From DIGJ01 sp036658435 (GTDB taxonomy: Bacteria; Bacillota; Clostridia; Lachnospirales; Lachnospiraceae): 45,958 bases of DNA. The stretch covers positions 1 to 45,958 of the forward strand of contig JAVXEO010000011.1 of the NCBI GenBank assembly GCA_036658435.1, in the 5' to 3' direction. A program made the position numbers and the translations under genes. Under the pieces are notes generated by a model, which was not told the origin of the DNA, did not search any database, and worked only from the letters and a program-made list of their open reading frames with translations. Positions 32,010 through 40,632 of the stretch are shown here, piece after piece (the stretch's first letter is position 1; every line of letters begins with the position of its first letter).

Positions 32010-32106
32010 CGTTAATCCTTTGAATTTCAAGTTTTTTATAGAAATTTGTCAAGCAATATGATAGACTGTAACTATTAAGTTGGCTACAATAGAAAAGAGG
32101 ATGGGA

Positions 32107-33093
32107 ATGGAAAAAATTCGATTTGCCGTGATAGGTACGGGTTGGATAACCCAGCGCTTTTTAGAAGCAGCAGGTCAGTGTGAATTATTTTCACTGGTGG
32201 GAGTTTATTCCAGAAGTTTGGATCGAGCACAAGAATTTGCAGAAAAAAATGGGGCAAGTCTCATTTTTGATAATTTAGATAAATTGGCTTTGTGTACAGA
32301 GGTGGACGCTGTTTATATAGCAAGTCCTACCTGTTTTCACTATAGACAGTCTCTTCTTATGCTTAGAAGTGGAAAACATGTTTTATGTGAAAAGCCGGTA
32401 ACCACAAACTGCCATGAGTTAGAACTACTTCTTCGAATTTCAGAAGAAAAGCGGGTTGTTTTTTTGGAGGCAATTCGGAATGTATTTACACCTGGATATG
32501 CCATGATTCAGGAACATATAAAAAGAATCGGAAAAATTCGCAGAGCAACCTTGGTATATTGCCAGTATTCTTCAAAATATGATAAATTTAAAGAAGGAAA
32601 AATAGAAAATACCTTTCGACCAAAACTTTCCAATGGAGCCGTTATGGATATTGGAGTGTATGGGGTTTATATGCTTGCTAGTTTATTTGGAGTGCCCTAT
32701 AGTATTTTGGCAAAGGGATATATTCTTCCGGATAGCATTGATGCATCCGGAGTTATTGTGGGAAAATATAAGGATATGCAGGCAGAGGTTATTTATTCTA
32801 AAATTACGGATTCTTACATGCCTTCTGAAATTCAGGGAGAAGATGGCAGTATTATATTTTTACCATTAGCGGCGCCGGAAAAGATTAAAGTAATCTTTCG
32901 GGATGGAAGGAAAGAAAATTATAAAGTAGACCTGATAAAACCGGACATGTATTATGAAATTGAAGCATTTCTTGATATGATAGAGGGAAAACGCACCGAT
33001 ACAAAAAAATGGAACGACAATTCTTATGCTTCCATGAAGATTTTAGATGATGCACGAAAACAGATGGACATTGTTTTTCCAAGTGATTTTTAA
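32107..33093 (+). CDS. Gfo/Idh/MocA family NAD(P)-dependent oxidoreductase
   Basis: 328 residues. The ATG at 32107 is taken because AAAAGAGG (32093-32100) is well spaced; a TTG at 32080 and an ATG at 32101 are less likely. The N-terminal Rossmann fold starts with IRFAVIGTGWITQRFL, followed by YIASPTCFHY and the family hallmark GKHVLCEKPVT with the conserved Lys. The C-terminal domain has GAVMDIGVYGVYMLASLFG, where Asp and Tyr are usual near the active site. Such enzymes oxidise or reduce sugars and inositols. Neighbours (LCP, glycosyltransferase) hint at envelope sugar metabolism, but this is weak evidence. Confidence 0.9.
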   Translation: MEKIRFAVIGTGWITQRFLEAAGQCELFSLVGVYSRSLDRAQEFAEKNGASLIFDNLDKLALCTEVDAVYIASPTCFHYRQSLLMLRSGKHVLCEKPVTTNCHELELLLRISEEKRVVFLEAIRNVFTPGYAMIQEHIKRIGKIRRATLVYCQYSSKYDKFKEGKIENTFRPKLSNGAVMDIGVYGVYMLASLFGVPYSILAKGYILPDSIDASGVIVGKYKDMQAEVIYSKITDSYMPSEIQGEDGSIIFLPLAAPEKIKVIFRDGRKENYKVDLIKPDMYYEIEAFLDMIEGKRTDTKKWNDNSYASMKILDDARKQMDIVFPSDF

Positions 33094-33104
33094 AAACTTC
33101 GTGA

Positions 33105-33133
33105 TTGACGTTTTAGAAAAGAAATGGTAAAGT
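33105..33133 (+). promoter_or_regulatory. Promoter of the second LCP gene and glycosyltransferase
   Basis: TTGACG (33105-33110), a 17-base spacer and TAAAGT (33128-33133) with the extended -10 TGG in front (33125-33127). It is 35 bases before the GTG start. Confidence 0.62.
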
Positions 33134-33167
33134 ATTTAAGATATCAGGAAGAAAAGAGGATGATAAA

Positions 33168-34310
33168 GTGAGTCAGTTCTATGATGACGATAATGCAGAT
33201 AGCATACTAAGAGAAATAACCCTTAATCTAAGTAAACAAGTTATGGATGAGATGGAACATAATGAAGAACAAGATAGGAATACAACGAAGGATAACACAA
33301 AGGAACCGGATAAAAAGCCAAAAAAGAAATTATCTTATAAAAAAACCATGATTATAATAGCCTCCGTTTTAGTTGTGCTGGTGATTGGTGTTGTGGCTGC
33401 AGGAAATTATTTTTTAAACCGCATTAATTACGAAAGTGATCAGGATGTTGAAATTATAAATGATAATTCTCTGGATAAAAGTCAAATTACAGAGATAAAA
33501 GATATTGTTCCACCCGACAGCAATGTAATTAACGTACTTCTTATTGGAGAAGAAAAGATGAAAGACCGGACACGGGGGCGTTCAGATTCTATGATGATTG
33601 CAACCATTAACCAGACCCAGAAGACAGTAAAGCTTACTTCTTTAATGCGTGACTGTTATGTTTCCATTCCGGAACATGGGCAGGGAAAGATGAATTCGGC
33701 ATACAACATTGGTGGGGGTCCTTTGCTTTTAAGCACCATTGAACAGAATTTCGAGATACATCTGAATGGATATGCAAGAGTTGATTTTGATGCGTTCGAG
33801 ACCATTGTAAATAAACTGAAAGGGGTCGAGATTGAATTATCAGAAGCGGAAGCCAACTATCTGAATGTAAAGGATTATATTTCAAAACCGGAATTTAGGA
33901 CAGTGAAACCGGGTGTTCAGCTGTTGAATGGCAATCAGGCACTTGGCTATTCCCGGGTTCGCTATGTAGCGGGTATAGATGGTGAAAAAGACGACTTTGG
34001 AAGAACCAACCGCCAAAGGACAGTTTTAAATGCTATTTTTGAAAAATATAAAAAGAAGAATTTATTTGAATTGGTTTCCATTACCAATGAAATTCTTCCT
34101 TATATTACAACGGATCTTTCTAAAACGGAAATTTTAAGTTATGTAGCAGCCTTTGTTGGAACCGGAACCACAGAGCTTGAGACCTTCCGCCTTCCGTTAG
34201 ATGATGGATTTACCAATGTGAAGAATAACCAGGGATGGGTATTGATGCTGAACTATGAAAAGAACAATGCCGCCTTCCATGAGTTTATTTATGGAGTAAC
34301 AGCGGAGTAG
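33168..34310 (+). CDS. LytR-CpsA-Psr (LCP) family protein, second copy
   Basis: 380 residues with a GTG start at 33168 after AGAGGA. A 60-residue charged cytosolic tail (many Asp, Glu and Lys) precedes one membrane helix (about 62-84); the LCP domain follows. Motifs are RGRSDSMMIATIN, SLMRDCYVSIP, GKMNSAYNIGGGPLL, YARVDFDAFETIV and GYSRVRYVAG with DDFGRTNRQR. As with the first copy it probably attaches a wall glycopolymer. The next gene, a GtrB-like lipid-linked sugar transferase, starts 17 bases on, so the pair may build and attach one polymer. The long acidic N-terminal tail could be a regulatory site. Confidence 0.93.
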   Translation: MSQFYDDDNADSILREITLNLSKQVMDEMEHNEEQDRNTTKDNTKEPDKKPKKKLSYKKTMIIIASVLVVLVIGVVAAGNYFLNRINYESDQDVEIINDNSLDKSQITEIKDIVPPDSNVINVLLIGEEKMKDRTRGRSDSMMIATINQTQKTVKLTSLMRDCYVSIPEHGQGKMNSAYNIGGGPLLLSTIEQNFEIHLNGYARVDFDAFETIVNKLKGVEIELSEAEANYLNVKDYISKPEFRTVKPGVQLLNGNQALGYSRVRYVAGIDGEKDDFGRTNRQRTVLNAIFEKYKKKNLFELVSITNEILPYITTDLSKTEILSYVAAFVGTGTTELETFRLPLDDGFTNVKNNQGWVLMLNYEKNNAAFHEFIYGVTAE

Positions 34311-34327
34311 TGAAAGGAAGAGAAGGA

Positions 34328-35269
34328 ATGATACCGATTTTATGGGTTGTAATACCTTGCTATAATGAAGAACAGGTTCTTCCTGAAACGAAGCATCGTT
34401 TAGAAGGGATTATGCACGAAATAATAAAAAAGAATAAAATTGGGAAAGAAAGTAAAGTTGTTTTTATTAATGATGGTTCCAAAGATAAGACATGGAACTT
34501 AATTGAAGGATTTCATGAAGAAAATTCTTTGTTTTCAGGAATCTGTCTGTCTAGAAATTTCGGACATCAGAATGCACTGCTTTCCGGTCTCATGAAGGCA
34601 AAGGATTCTGCCGATATTTGTATTAGCATGGATGCGGATCTTCAGGACGATATTGGCGTGATCGAAAAGTTTGTAGATGCTTATCTGGAAGGATATGATG
34701 TTGTCTATGGAGTTCGCTCAAACCGAAATTCAGATTCGTTTTTAAAAAAATTCACGGCACAGAAGTTTTACCGTTTTATGGCATTTTTGGGAGTAGAACT
34801 GGTTTATAATCATGCGGACTGCAGACTTTTAAGTAAGAGAGCCCTGGAATCCTTAAGCCAGTATGATGAGGTTAATCTTTTTTTAAGGGGAATGATTCCA
34901 CAGCTGGGATATCATGCAACGCAGGTAACCTATGTGCGGGAGAAACGATATGCAGGAAAGTCCAAGTATCCTTTTAGTAAAATGTGTAAATTTGCTTTTG
35001 AAGGAATTACGTCTTTTAGCATAAAACCGGTTCGACTAATTACCATTACCGGGATGGGTATTCTTCTTACCTGTATGATTTTATTTGTTTATTTTTTAGT
35101 ACAACATTTCACAGGAAATACAGTAAGCGGGTGGACGAGCACGATTATGTCTATTTGGACATTGGGAAGCCTTCAACTTATTTCCATTGGAATTATTGGA
35201 GAATACATTGGAAAAACATATTTAGAAACCAAACACAGACCAAAGTATATTATTGAAAAAATCATTTAA
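34328..35269 (+). CDS. Family 2 glycosyltransferase, GtrB-like (polyprenyl-phosphate sugar transferase)
   Basis: 313 residues. The ATG at 34328 is preferred over the GTG at 34310 that overlaps the LCP stop. The GT-A domain shows VVIPCYNEEQVLP, VFINDGSKDKTW, LSRNFGHQNALLSG and MDADLQDD (the metal-binding Asp pair). Then DVVYGVRSNR and the amphipathic region FTAQKFYRFMAFLG follow. Two C-terminal membrane helices (about 235-260 and 270-295) and the end GEYIGKTYLETKHRPKYI are typical of GtrB/DPM1-like enzymes that put glucose or another sugar on undecaprenyl phosphate. The matching GtrA flippase is not in the window. Donor sugar is unknown. Confidence 0.92.
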   Translation: MIPILWVVIPCYNEEQVLPETKHRLEGIMHEIIKKNKIGKESKVVFINDGSKDKTWNLIEGFHEENSLFSGICLSRNFGHQNALLSGLMKAKDSADICISMDADLQDDIGVIEKFVDAYLEGYDVVYGVRSNRNSDSFLKKFTAQKFYRFMAFLGVELVYNHADCRLLSKRALESLSQYDEVNLFLRGMIPQLGYHATQVTYVREKRYAGKSKYPFSKMCKFAFEGITSFSIKPVRLITITGMGILLTCMILFVYFLVQHFTGNTVSGWTSTIMSIWTLGSLQLISIGIIGEYIGKTYLETKHRPKYIIEKII

Positions 35270-35277
35270 AATAACAC

Positions 35278-35321
35278 AAAAAGAATCGTAAAACTAATCC
35301 GAAAGTTTTACGGTTCTTTTT
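35278..35321. terminator. Bidirectional terminator between glycosyltransferase and convergent membrane gene
   Basis: An 18-bp stem (35278-35295 with 35304-35321, one G-U pair), 8-base loop AATCCGAA, T-run on the right and A-run on the left. It overlaps the stop codon and last codons of the minus-strand gene that ends at 35294. Confidence 0.88.
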
Positions 35322-36787
35322 TTATAATATTGAGCAAGGTGCATATTTTTCCAATAATCGGGATTTTGCGTAATATCCGTATGAAACAGAACATAAGGCG
35401 TATTTTGAAAAGGAATTAAGGTAATATCCTTCTCCTCTGAATTTCGTAAAAGATGTGCACGGGCGTCCGCTTCTTTATCGTAGAGCTGGGCTTCTTTTGT
35501 TACCAGAGAGTAAACAGCACTTGCGGTAAAAGGAAGATTGGATAATTCAATTTCCTTATTTGCAGTTTCGGAAACCTTAATATTGCCAAGACAAAAAGCT
35601 GAAATTGCAAGTGCCAGGCTGATATAGTACAGCTTTAAAGAAAAGGGATGACTCAGCTGTGGCAGTTTCTGATGATATTTTAAATATCCCAAGAGATAAA
35701 ATAAATTAAAGGCAATAAAAATATAATAGTTAAAATAGACAATATTACGAATTCGATAAGGAATACGAATACCCTGAGCAAAAATTACCGGGGTTATTTG
35801 TGCAGAATAGATGCAAAAACTCATGAAAAAGACGAAAAATGGCTGATTAAAAGAAAATTTAACATTTTTCAGCATTTTCCAAAAAATTGGCATCATTAAA
35901 AACCAGAAAAGTAAAATCGGAACTGTAGTAGCATTGACGATAGAATAGCCACCGTATATAAAGGACAGTAAAATAGAGGGAATGGGATGATGTGGATCTC
36001 CAATGGTAGATTGGCGCAGCATGTTACCCGGTCCGTTCATACTGATAAACAGGCTGCAAAATCCGGAAAGAAAAATCGGAAGCCAATAAAAAAAATGGAA
36101 ATTACGTTTATAAGCAAACCCCAAAAGTGTAAAAAAGAGAAGAATTACATTAAGAAGAGCCGTAGCATAATTGCTCCCTCCAAGACAAAAGGAAAGAATC
36201 ATGCAGCAGAAGGCAAGTGCCAGCTTGGATAGGGTGCGTTTTCGAAAATACAATTGAATCATAGCTCCATATAATAAAAGCGAGAGGGCATAGAAAAAAG
36301 TATAATAAATACCGCCGTTATACCAGTAAAAAGAATCCGAAGGAACCGGTGTAAACTCCAATGCAAAAAAGATAAGAAGAAGAGAAGCAATACTTGAAAG
36401 ACAAGGATTACTTTTCACAATTTTACGAAATACAGTATAATGAAAGAAAAAACTAAAGAGTATAAAAGTGGTCAAAAGAAGAAAAGGAGTAAAAAAATAA
36501 TATTTTTCTCCAAAAATACTGGGTTGGAGGTACATTAAAAAGATAGCAATAAAATTTCCCTGCCAATGAAGGTATTTATCCAATGTTTTCGTAAGTGCGG
36601 AATCAAATACGGCAGATAAAGAGTGTGTACCTTCCCAGATTCGTAAGGAACGGACACCATAACTGTAATCATCGGCACTGGGATGTGCATAAATTCCAAT
36701 ATAATATAAAGGCAGAATGGATAATAAAAAAACAATAAATAAGACAATTAAAGCGGTTTGCTGGGTAGAGACTTTCTTTTTCGGCAT
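35294..36787 (-). CDS. Polytopic membrane protein, DUF6056-like (possible GT-C fold)
   Basis: 497 residues with about ten to eleven hydrophobic segments. After TM1 an outside loop has HPSADDYSYGVRS; paired acidic residues in the first outer loop are a feature of GT-C glycosyltransferases. A second loop has DSFYWYNGGIYYTFFYALS, and the C-terminal part is a soluble outer domain of about 80 residues. I do not recognise the gene by name; the pattern resembles DUF6056 proteins. AAGGA precedes the ATG at 36787. The acyltransferase gene upstream on the same strand overlaps it by 40 bases, so the two are coupled and may modify one surface glycan. The last codons lie inside a terminator hairpin. Confidence 0.65.
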   Translation of the reverse strand: MPKKKVSTQQTALIVLFIVFLLSILPLYYIGIYAHPSADDYSYGVRSLRIWEGTHSLSAVFDSALTKTLDKYLHWQGNFIAIFLMYLQPSIFGEKYYFFTPFLLLTTFILFSFFFHYTVFRKIVKSNPCLSSIASLLLIFFALEFTPVPSDSFYWYNGGIYYTFFYALSLLLYGAMIQLYFRKRTLSKLALAFCCMILSFCLGGSNYATALLNVILLFFTLLGFAYKRNFHFFYWLPIFLSGFCSLFISMNGPGNMLRQSTIGDPHHPIPSILLSFIYGGYSIVNATTVPILLFWFLMMPIFWKMLKNVKFSFNQPFFVFFMSFCIYSAQITPVIFAQGIRIPYRIRNIVYFNYYIFIAFNLFYLLGYLKYHQKLPQLSHPFSLKLYYISLALAISAFCLGNIKVSETANKEIELSNLPFTASAVYSLVTKEAQLYDKEADARAHLLRNSEEKDITLIPFQNTPYVLFHTDITQNPDYWKNMHLAQYYKKRTVKLSD

Positions 36788-37800
36788 TTTTTTATTCCTT
36801 TCAAAATAATAAATTCAACAAAAGAAATCAGGCAGGAAGTGGTAAAGGAAAGAAAGATAAGCCAGATTCCAATCAACAGAGAATTTCGTGGAAAAAATAC
36901 CAGCTTTGGCAGATAATAATAGCAAAAGAAGGTATGAACCAGCCACATATTCATGGAGTGTTTACCAAGTAAAGCAAATAGTTTGTCACAATGCACTGTT
37001 TTTACGAAATCAAGAGAGAAGTAAAGAAAAAAAGGTGCCAACAGGGGATCCTTAATTTTTTGTGGAAATAAAGGATATTGTCGAAGCAGAATACAAAGCA
37101 GGAGTAAAATAGGAGAATACCATCCTTTATTCCAAGACTTTTTTTCTAAAAAAAATCCGATTTTCTCATAAACTTCATAAGCAGCCAAAAGACAGCCTAG
37201 AACAAAAATAAACTGCCATAATAATAAATTTGATATTTCTTTTAATAAAAAGTTGGATGGGAAACGAAACCGAATATATAAACCGGTTAGGTTAAGACAC
37301 AGGGATAAAAATGTGCCTTTCCAAGGGTCCTTTTTTATTATATGAATCAAAAAAGGAGAAAATAATAAAAGCTCCACATAAATGCGAAGAAACCACCATT
37401 CTTTATTATAGGAAAAAGAAAGCAAAAAAAGGTTGGAGAAAAATTCTCCCAGCTGAAAACTTTTTCCAAAGAAAACAAAGCCAACAGGTACACAAATGAA
37501 AAATACCAAAAGATATCGAAACAATAGAACCTTTAGGTGGTGAATACGCCAGGGCGTTACGTTTTGTTTTTGACTGACTTTATAAATTCCAATTCCGCTT
37601 AATAGTACAAAAAGAGAAACACAAATACTCCCAAATTGGCTTAGTATGGATAAAAAATCAATGGGGGAACGGGGGAGAAGGGAAGTGACCGGAAACATAA
37701 TTCGATTATTAAATGCAAATAAATGATGAAAAAGCATAAGTACAACGGCAATTCCTTTTCCTATCTGGGTATCTTGTTTTGAGAAAAAAGTGGTTTTCAT
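36748..37800 (-). CDS. Membrane acyltransferase, AT3 family
   Basis: 350 residues with about ten hydrophobic segments. The start QIGKGIAVVLMLFHHLFAF is the family's conserved TM1 with the active-site His (usual form KGIAIIxVVxxH). Next come FVLLSGIGIY near residue 70 and the Arg-rich LLFRYLLVFF, and near the end GKHSMNMWLVHTFF, a typical late motif. AT3 proteins add acetyl or other acyl groups to envelope glycans. The ATG at 37800 (MKTTFF) is used because GGGA is spaced 7 bases before it; ATGs at 37812 and 37818 lack any ribosome binding site, but the choice is not firm. The 3' end overlaps the DUF6056-like gene. Confidence 0.85.
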   Translation of the reverse strand: MKTTFFSKQDTQIGKGIAVVLMLFHHLFAFNNRIMFPVTSLLPRSPIDFLSILSQFGSICVSLFVLLSGIGIYKVSQKQNVTPWRIHHLKVLLFRYLLVFFICVPVGFVFFGKSFQLGEFFSNLFLLSFSYNKEWWFLRIYVELLLFSPFLIHIIKKDPWKGTFLSLCLNLTGLYIRFRFPSNFLLKEISNLLLWQFIFVLGCLLAAYEVYEKIGFFLEKKSWNKGWYSPILLLLCILLRQYPLFPQKIKDPLLAPFFLYFSLDFVKTVHCDKLFALLGKHSMNMWLVHTFFCYYYLPKLVFFPRNSLLIGIWLIFLSFTTSCLISFVEFIILKGIKKCRKRKSLPSKPL

Positions 37801-37843
37801 TTTTAGTCCCATCTGCATGTGATGATAATAGTTTTACAATACA

Positions 37844-37872
37844 ATTATAAAAGATGTTCTCTCAGTTAGCAA
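37844..37872 (-). promoter_or_regulatory. Promoter of the acyltransferase/membrane protein pair
   Basis: On the minus strand TTGCTA (37867-37872), a 17-base spacer and a perfect TATAAT (37844-37849), about 44 bases before the chosen ATG. Confidence 0.65.
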
Positions 37873-37940
37873 GATTAAAATCATAAGTTTAACCATAAAG
37901 CATAAAATAGAAGTAATGAAATTCATAGGAGCATAAAAAA

Positions 37941-39137
37941 ATGAAGGTAAGAAAAAGAATAAGGGCGATTCTGATACTTATTTTAGCCAGTATTTTAATA
38001 AGTATAAATCCGGCTTATATCGGTGCAGAAAAGGCGGAGGAACATCTCCTAATTACTGGAAAATCTGCTGTTTTACTGGAGGCAGAAACCGGTAAAGTAA
38101 TTTATGAAAAGAACAAAGATACCCCACTGATGATGGCAAGTATTACTAAAATAATGACGTTACTACTAATATTTGAAGCACTAGAGACCGGAAAAATAAC
38201 CTTAGAGGATAAAGTCTCCGTAAGTGAATATGCAGCGGGTATGGGAGGATCTCAGGTGTATTTAGAACCCTATGAAACACAAACGGTAAAGGATATGATA
38301 AAGTGTATTTCTATTGCCAGTGCAAATGATGCCAGTGTAGCAATGGGAGAATACATTGGAGGTTCGGAAATAGAGTTTGTTAAGCAGATGAATGAAAAAG
38401 CTAAAAAGCTGGGCATGGAAAATACGCATTTTTTAAATTGCTGTGGACTGGATGGAGATATTGAAAGTGGTCATTATTCTTCCGCCTATGATATTGCACT
38501 TATGTCAAGAGAACTTATTAGAAAATATCCACAGATTAGTGAATATTCTACCGTCTGGATGGATTCCATTATACATACTACGAAAAAAGGAGAAAGTGAG
38601 TTTGGACTGACGAATACCAACAAGTTGGTTCGTTCTTATGATGGAATAACAGGACTGAAAACAGGAAGTACCTCAAAAGCAAAATATTGCCTTTCTGCCA
38701 CAGCAAAAAGAAAGGGTATGGATATGATCGCGGTGGTTATGGCGGCAGAAAGTCCCAAAGATCGTTTTTTAGATGGTGCAAAGTTACTAGATTACGGATT
38801 TGCCAACTGTAAGCTTTATACAGACACAGAAAAGGAGAATGTAATTCCCAGCCTTTCCGTACGGGGAGGGAAGGAAGAGCAGGTTACAGCAAAAATGGAA
38901 GGGGACTTTTCTTATGTTTGCATCCGTCAAGAAAATCCGGAGGCCATGGAAAAGAAAATAATATGGAAGGAAAAGATAGAGGCTCCAATAAAAAAAGGTG
39001 ACAAATTAGGAGAAATACAGTATTATTTATCTGGGAAGCAAGTGGGAAGCAAGGATCTGGTTTCTTCTCAAAATATTGAAAAAGCACATTATCTGGATTA
39101 TTTTGGAAAAATAGTGAACCGCTACTTTGTGAAATAG
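37941..39137 (+). CDS. D-alanyl-D-alanine carboxypeptidase (DacF/PBP5-like)
   Basis: 398 residues with an N-terminal signal peptide or anchor (about 5-27). It trims the terminal D-Ala from peptidoglycan stem peptides. All three penicillin-binding motifs are seen: Ser67-Ile-Thr-Lys70 in ASITKIM, Ser127-Ala-Asn129, and Lys240-Thr-Gly242. Family text such as GSQVYLEPYE, NTHFLNCCGLD and DRFLDGAKLLDYGF is present, and the C-terminal part (about 295-385) fits the PBP5 C-terminal domain. In sporulating clostridia DacF-like enzymes act in cortex or wall maturation. The stop TAG is inside an 8-base tandem repeat, described separately. Confidence 0.94.
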   Translation: MKVRKRIRAILILILASILISINPAYIGAEKAEEHLLITGKSAVLLEAETGKVIYEKNKDTPLMMASITKIMTLLLIFEALETGKITLEDKVSVSEYAAGMGGSQVYLEPYETQTVKDMIKCISIASANDASVAMGEYIGGSEIEFVKQMNEKAKKLGMENTHFLNCCGLDGDIESGHYSSAYDIALMSRELIRKYPQISEYSTVWMDSIIHTTKKGESEFGLTNTNKLVRSYDGITGLKTGSTSKAKYCLSATAKRKGMDMIAVVMAAESPKDRFLDGAKLLDYGFANCKLYTDTEKENVIPSLSVRGGKEEQVTAKMEGDFSYVCIRQENPEAMEKKIIWKEKIEAPIKKGDKLGEIQYYLSGKQVGSKDLVSSQNIEKAHYLDYFGKIVNRYFVK

Positions 39138-39158
39138 TGAAATAGTGAAATAGTGAAA
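39129..39158 (+). repeat. Tandem 8-bp repeat GTGAAATA (3.75 copies) at a gene end
   Basis: GTGAAATA is repeated at 39129-39136, 39137-39144 and 39145-39152, then GTGAAA. The carboxypeptidase stop codon (39135-39137) lies at the first repeat junction. All frames stop quickly here, so loss or gain of a copy would hardly change the protein. Confidence 0.85.
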
Positions 39159-39172
39159 AATTGGAGATTACC

Positions 39173-40012
39173 ATGAGAAAAAAAATTGATATCACATCCT
39201 ATACCATAGCATCAAAAAACTTACCGGCATCCTTTGATGGATGCCGTATAGGTTTTTTAGCTGATTTTCACAACAACAGAGAAGAATATGGACAGGTGCT
39301 TTTAGAAAAAATAGAAAAAGAAAAATTTGACTACATCTTTTGTGGTGGAGATATGATTGTGGGAAGTGATAAAGGGTGGTTTGAATCTGAGAATGCAATT
39401 ATATTTTTAGAAAAACTGGTAAAACTTGCACCGGTATACTATAGTTTAGGGAATCATGAAGAAAGAATGAGAAACTTTTTTGTGGATACCCAGATAAATA
39501 AAACTATATTGGATTTTTATAAAGAAGAATTATCTAAAATCGGAATTACGGTGTTAGACAATGAACACCTTTTTTTACAAAAGGACGGAGAAGATATCTG
39601 TTTATGCGGATTGTCTCTTTCTATGGATTATTATAAGCGTTGGTGGAACAGAAAAAAATTAACACAGGAAGCCGTAACCAATGCTCTTGGAAAATGGGAC
39701 AAGTTTACCATTTTGCTGGCACATAATCCGGTTTATTTTAAAACATACAATGAATTTCAGGCAGACTTAGTTCTAGCAGGGCATATACATGGAGGATTGG
39801 TGGTAATTCCAGGTCTTGGTGGTGTTATTTCGCCGGAGCACATTTTATTTCCTAAATATGATTTTGGTTATTTTAAGGCAAGCCAGAGTCAAATGATTCT
39901 ATCCAGAGGTTTGGGGGCACATACGCTTCCCATTCGAATGAACAATCCGCCGGAAATCATAGACCTTGTGTTAAAAAGAACTTGCGATTTTAGCGGACTG
40001 TTAGTAAAATGA
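39173..40012 (+). CDS. Metallophosphoesterase, YkuE-like
   Basis: 279 residues. The ATG at 39173 is used, since the TTG at 39161 is part of the TTGGAG ribosome binding site. Calcineurin-like metal motifs in order are LADFHNN, CGGDMIVG, GNHEER, LLAHNPVYF and AGHIHGGLV, all with the expected Asp, Asn and His. YkuE-like enzymes are phosphoesterases with unsettled physiological substrate; some cleave lipid-linked UDP sugars. No clear signal peptide is seen. It lies 36 bases after the carboxypeptidase stop and 25 before the S2P-like gene. Confidence 0.9.
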   Translation: MRKKIDITSYTIASKNLPASFDGCRIGFLADFHNNREEYGQVLLEKIEKEKFDYIFCGGDMIVGSDKGWFESENAIIFLEKLVKLAPVYYSLGNHEERMRNFFVDTQINKTILDFYKEELSKIGITVLDNEHLFLQKDGEDICLCGLSLSMDYYKRWWNRKKLTQEAVTNALGKWDKFTILLAHNPVYFKTYNEFQADLVLAGHIHGGLVVIPGLGGVISPEHILFPKYDFGYFKASQSQMILSRGLGAHTLPIRMNNPPEIIDLVLKRTCDFSGLLVK

Positions 40013-40037
40013 AGTAGGTAAAAGAAAGGATGAGGGT

Positions 40038-40622
40038 ATGCAGGAAAAACTTATGAGTATTGCGGCTTTGCTGATTGCAAGTTGCATGGTTATGATAATA
40101 CATGAGGTACCAAAGACAATGGTATTTTTTATATTGGAAAAGAAAGAAAATCTAGGAAAAGAGCTATTGCACTTTTTTCAATTTATTGATCCCATTGGTT
40201 TGATTTTTTGTATTTCCGGATTTAGTGGATTTTCCAAAAGCTACGTTCTTCGGGCAAAGAGTAATAAAACAAATTTCCGTCTGGGAGTAACCGGCTTGCT
40301 TTCTTTGTTTTTCACAGCAATCATAGGAATTTTATTATGTAAATATGCCTTTTTAGGAAAAAATATAGCTTCGCTTTTTTGGCAGTTTATTTTTATGATC
40401 TGCCAGTTTGGTTCGGTTGTGAGTATGGGTATGTTTCTTGTAAACCTGTTTCCTATTGGAGTATTTGATATGGGATTCTTGATTGGAGGCCTATCTTCGG
40501 AAAAATATTTTTCCATTCTGCGAAATGATTATTTTATAAAAATGATTCTAATATTGACTGTGATTTTAGGTATTATAAAATCTTTATGTGCAGGCACCTT
40601 TTTATTTTTATATAGACTTTAA
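40038..40622 (+). CDS. Site-2-protease (M50)-like membrane protein with degenerate active site
   Basis: 194 residues with about five membrane segments. Compared from memory with compact M50/S2P proteins it aligns from end to end: the zinc motif HExxH is HEVPK in TM1, FFQFIDPIGLIFCISGF matches the usual HIDPIGTLLLP, a Ser-Lys-rich loop and NFRLGVTGLLS match the loop before the second zinc site, and NLFPIGVFDMG matches NLLPIPPLDGG. The first His, Glu and the later Asp are kept, but the second zinc His is Lys and LDG is FDM. Proteolysis is therefore unlikely. An intact S2P gene before scpA-scpB is a common clostridial order, so this is probably a decayed or repurposed form. The frame is intact. 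Confidence 0.75.
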   Translation: MQEKLMSIAALLIASCMVMIIHEVPKTMVFFILEKKENLGKELLHFFQFIDPIGLIFCISGFSGFSKSYVLRAKSNKTNFRLGVTGLLSLFFTAIIGILLCKYAFLGKNIASLFWQFIFMICQFGSVVSMGMFLVNLFPIGVFDMGFLIGGLSSEKYFSILRNDYFIKMILILTVILGIIKSLCAGTFLFLYRL

Positions 40623-40632
40623 GGAGAGATAA

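Noticed and set aside
31958..32106. Possible T-box or tryptophan-type leader for DAHP synthase
   Set aside because: The region is too short and shows no specifier loop, T-box sequence, terminator hairpin or leader peptide rich in aromatic residues.
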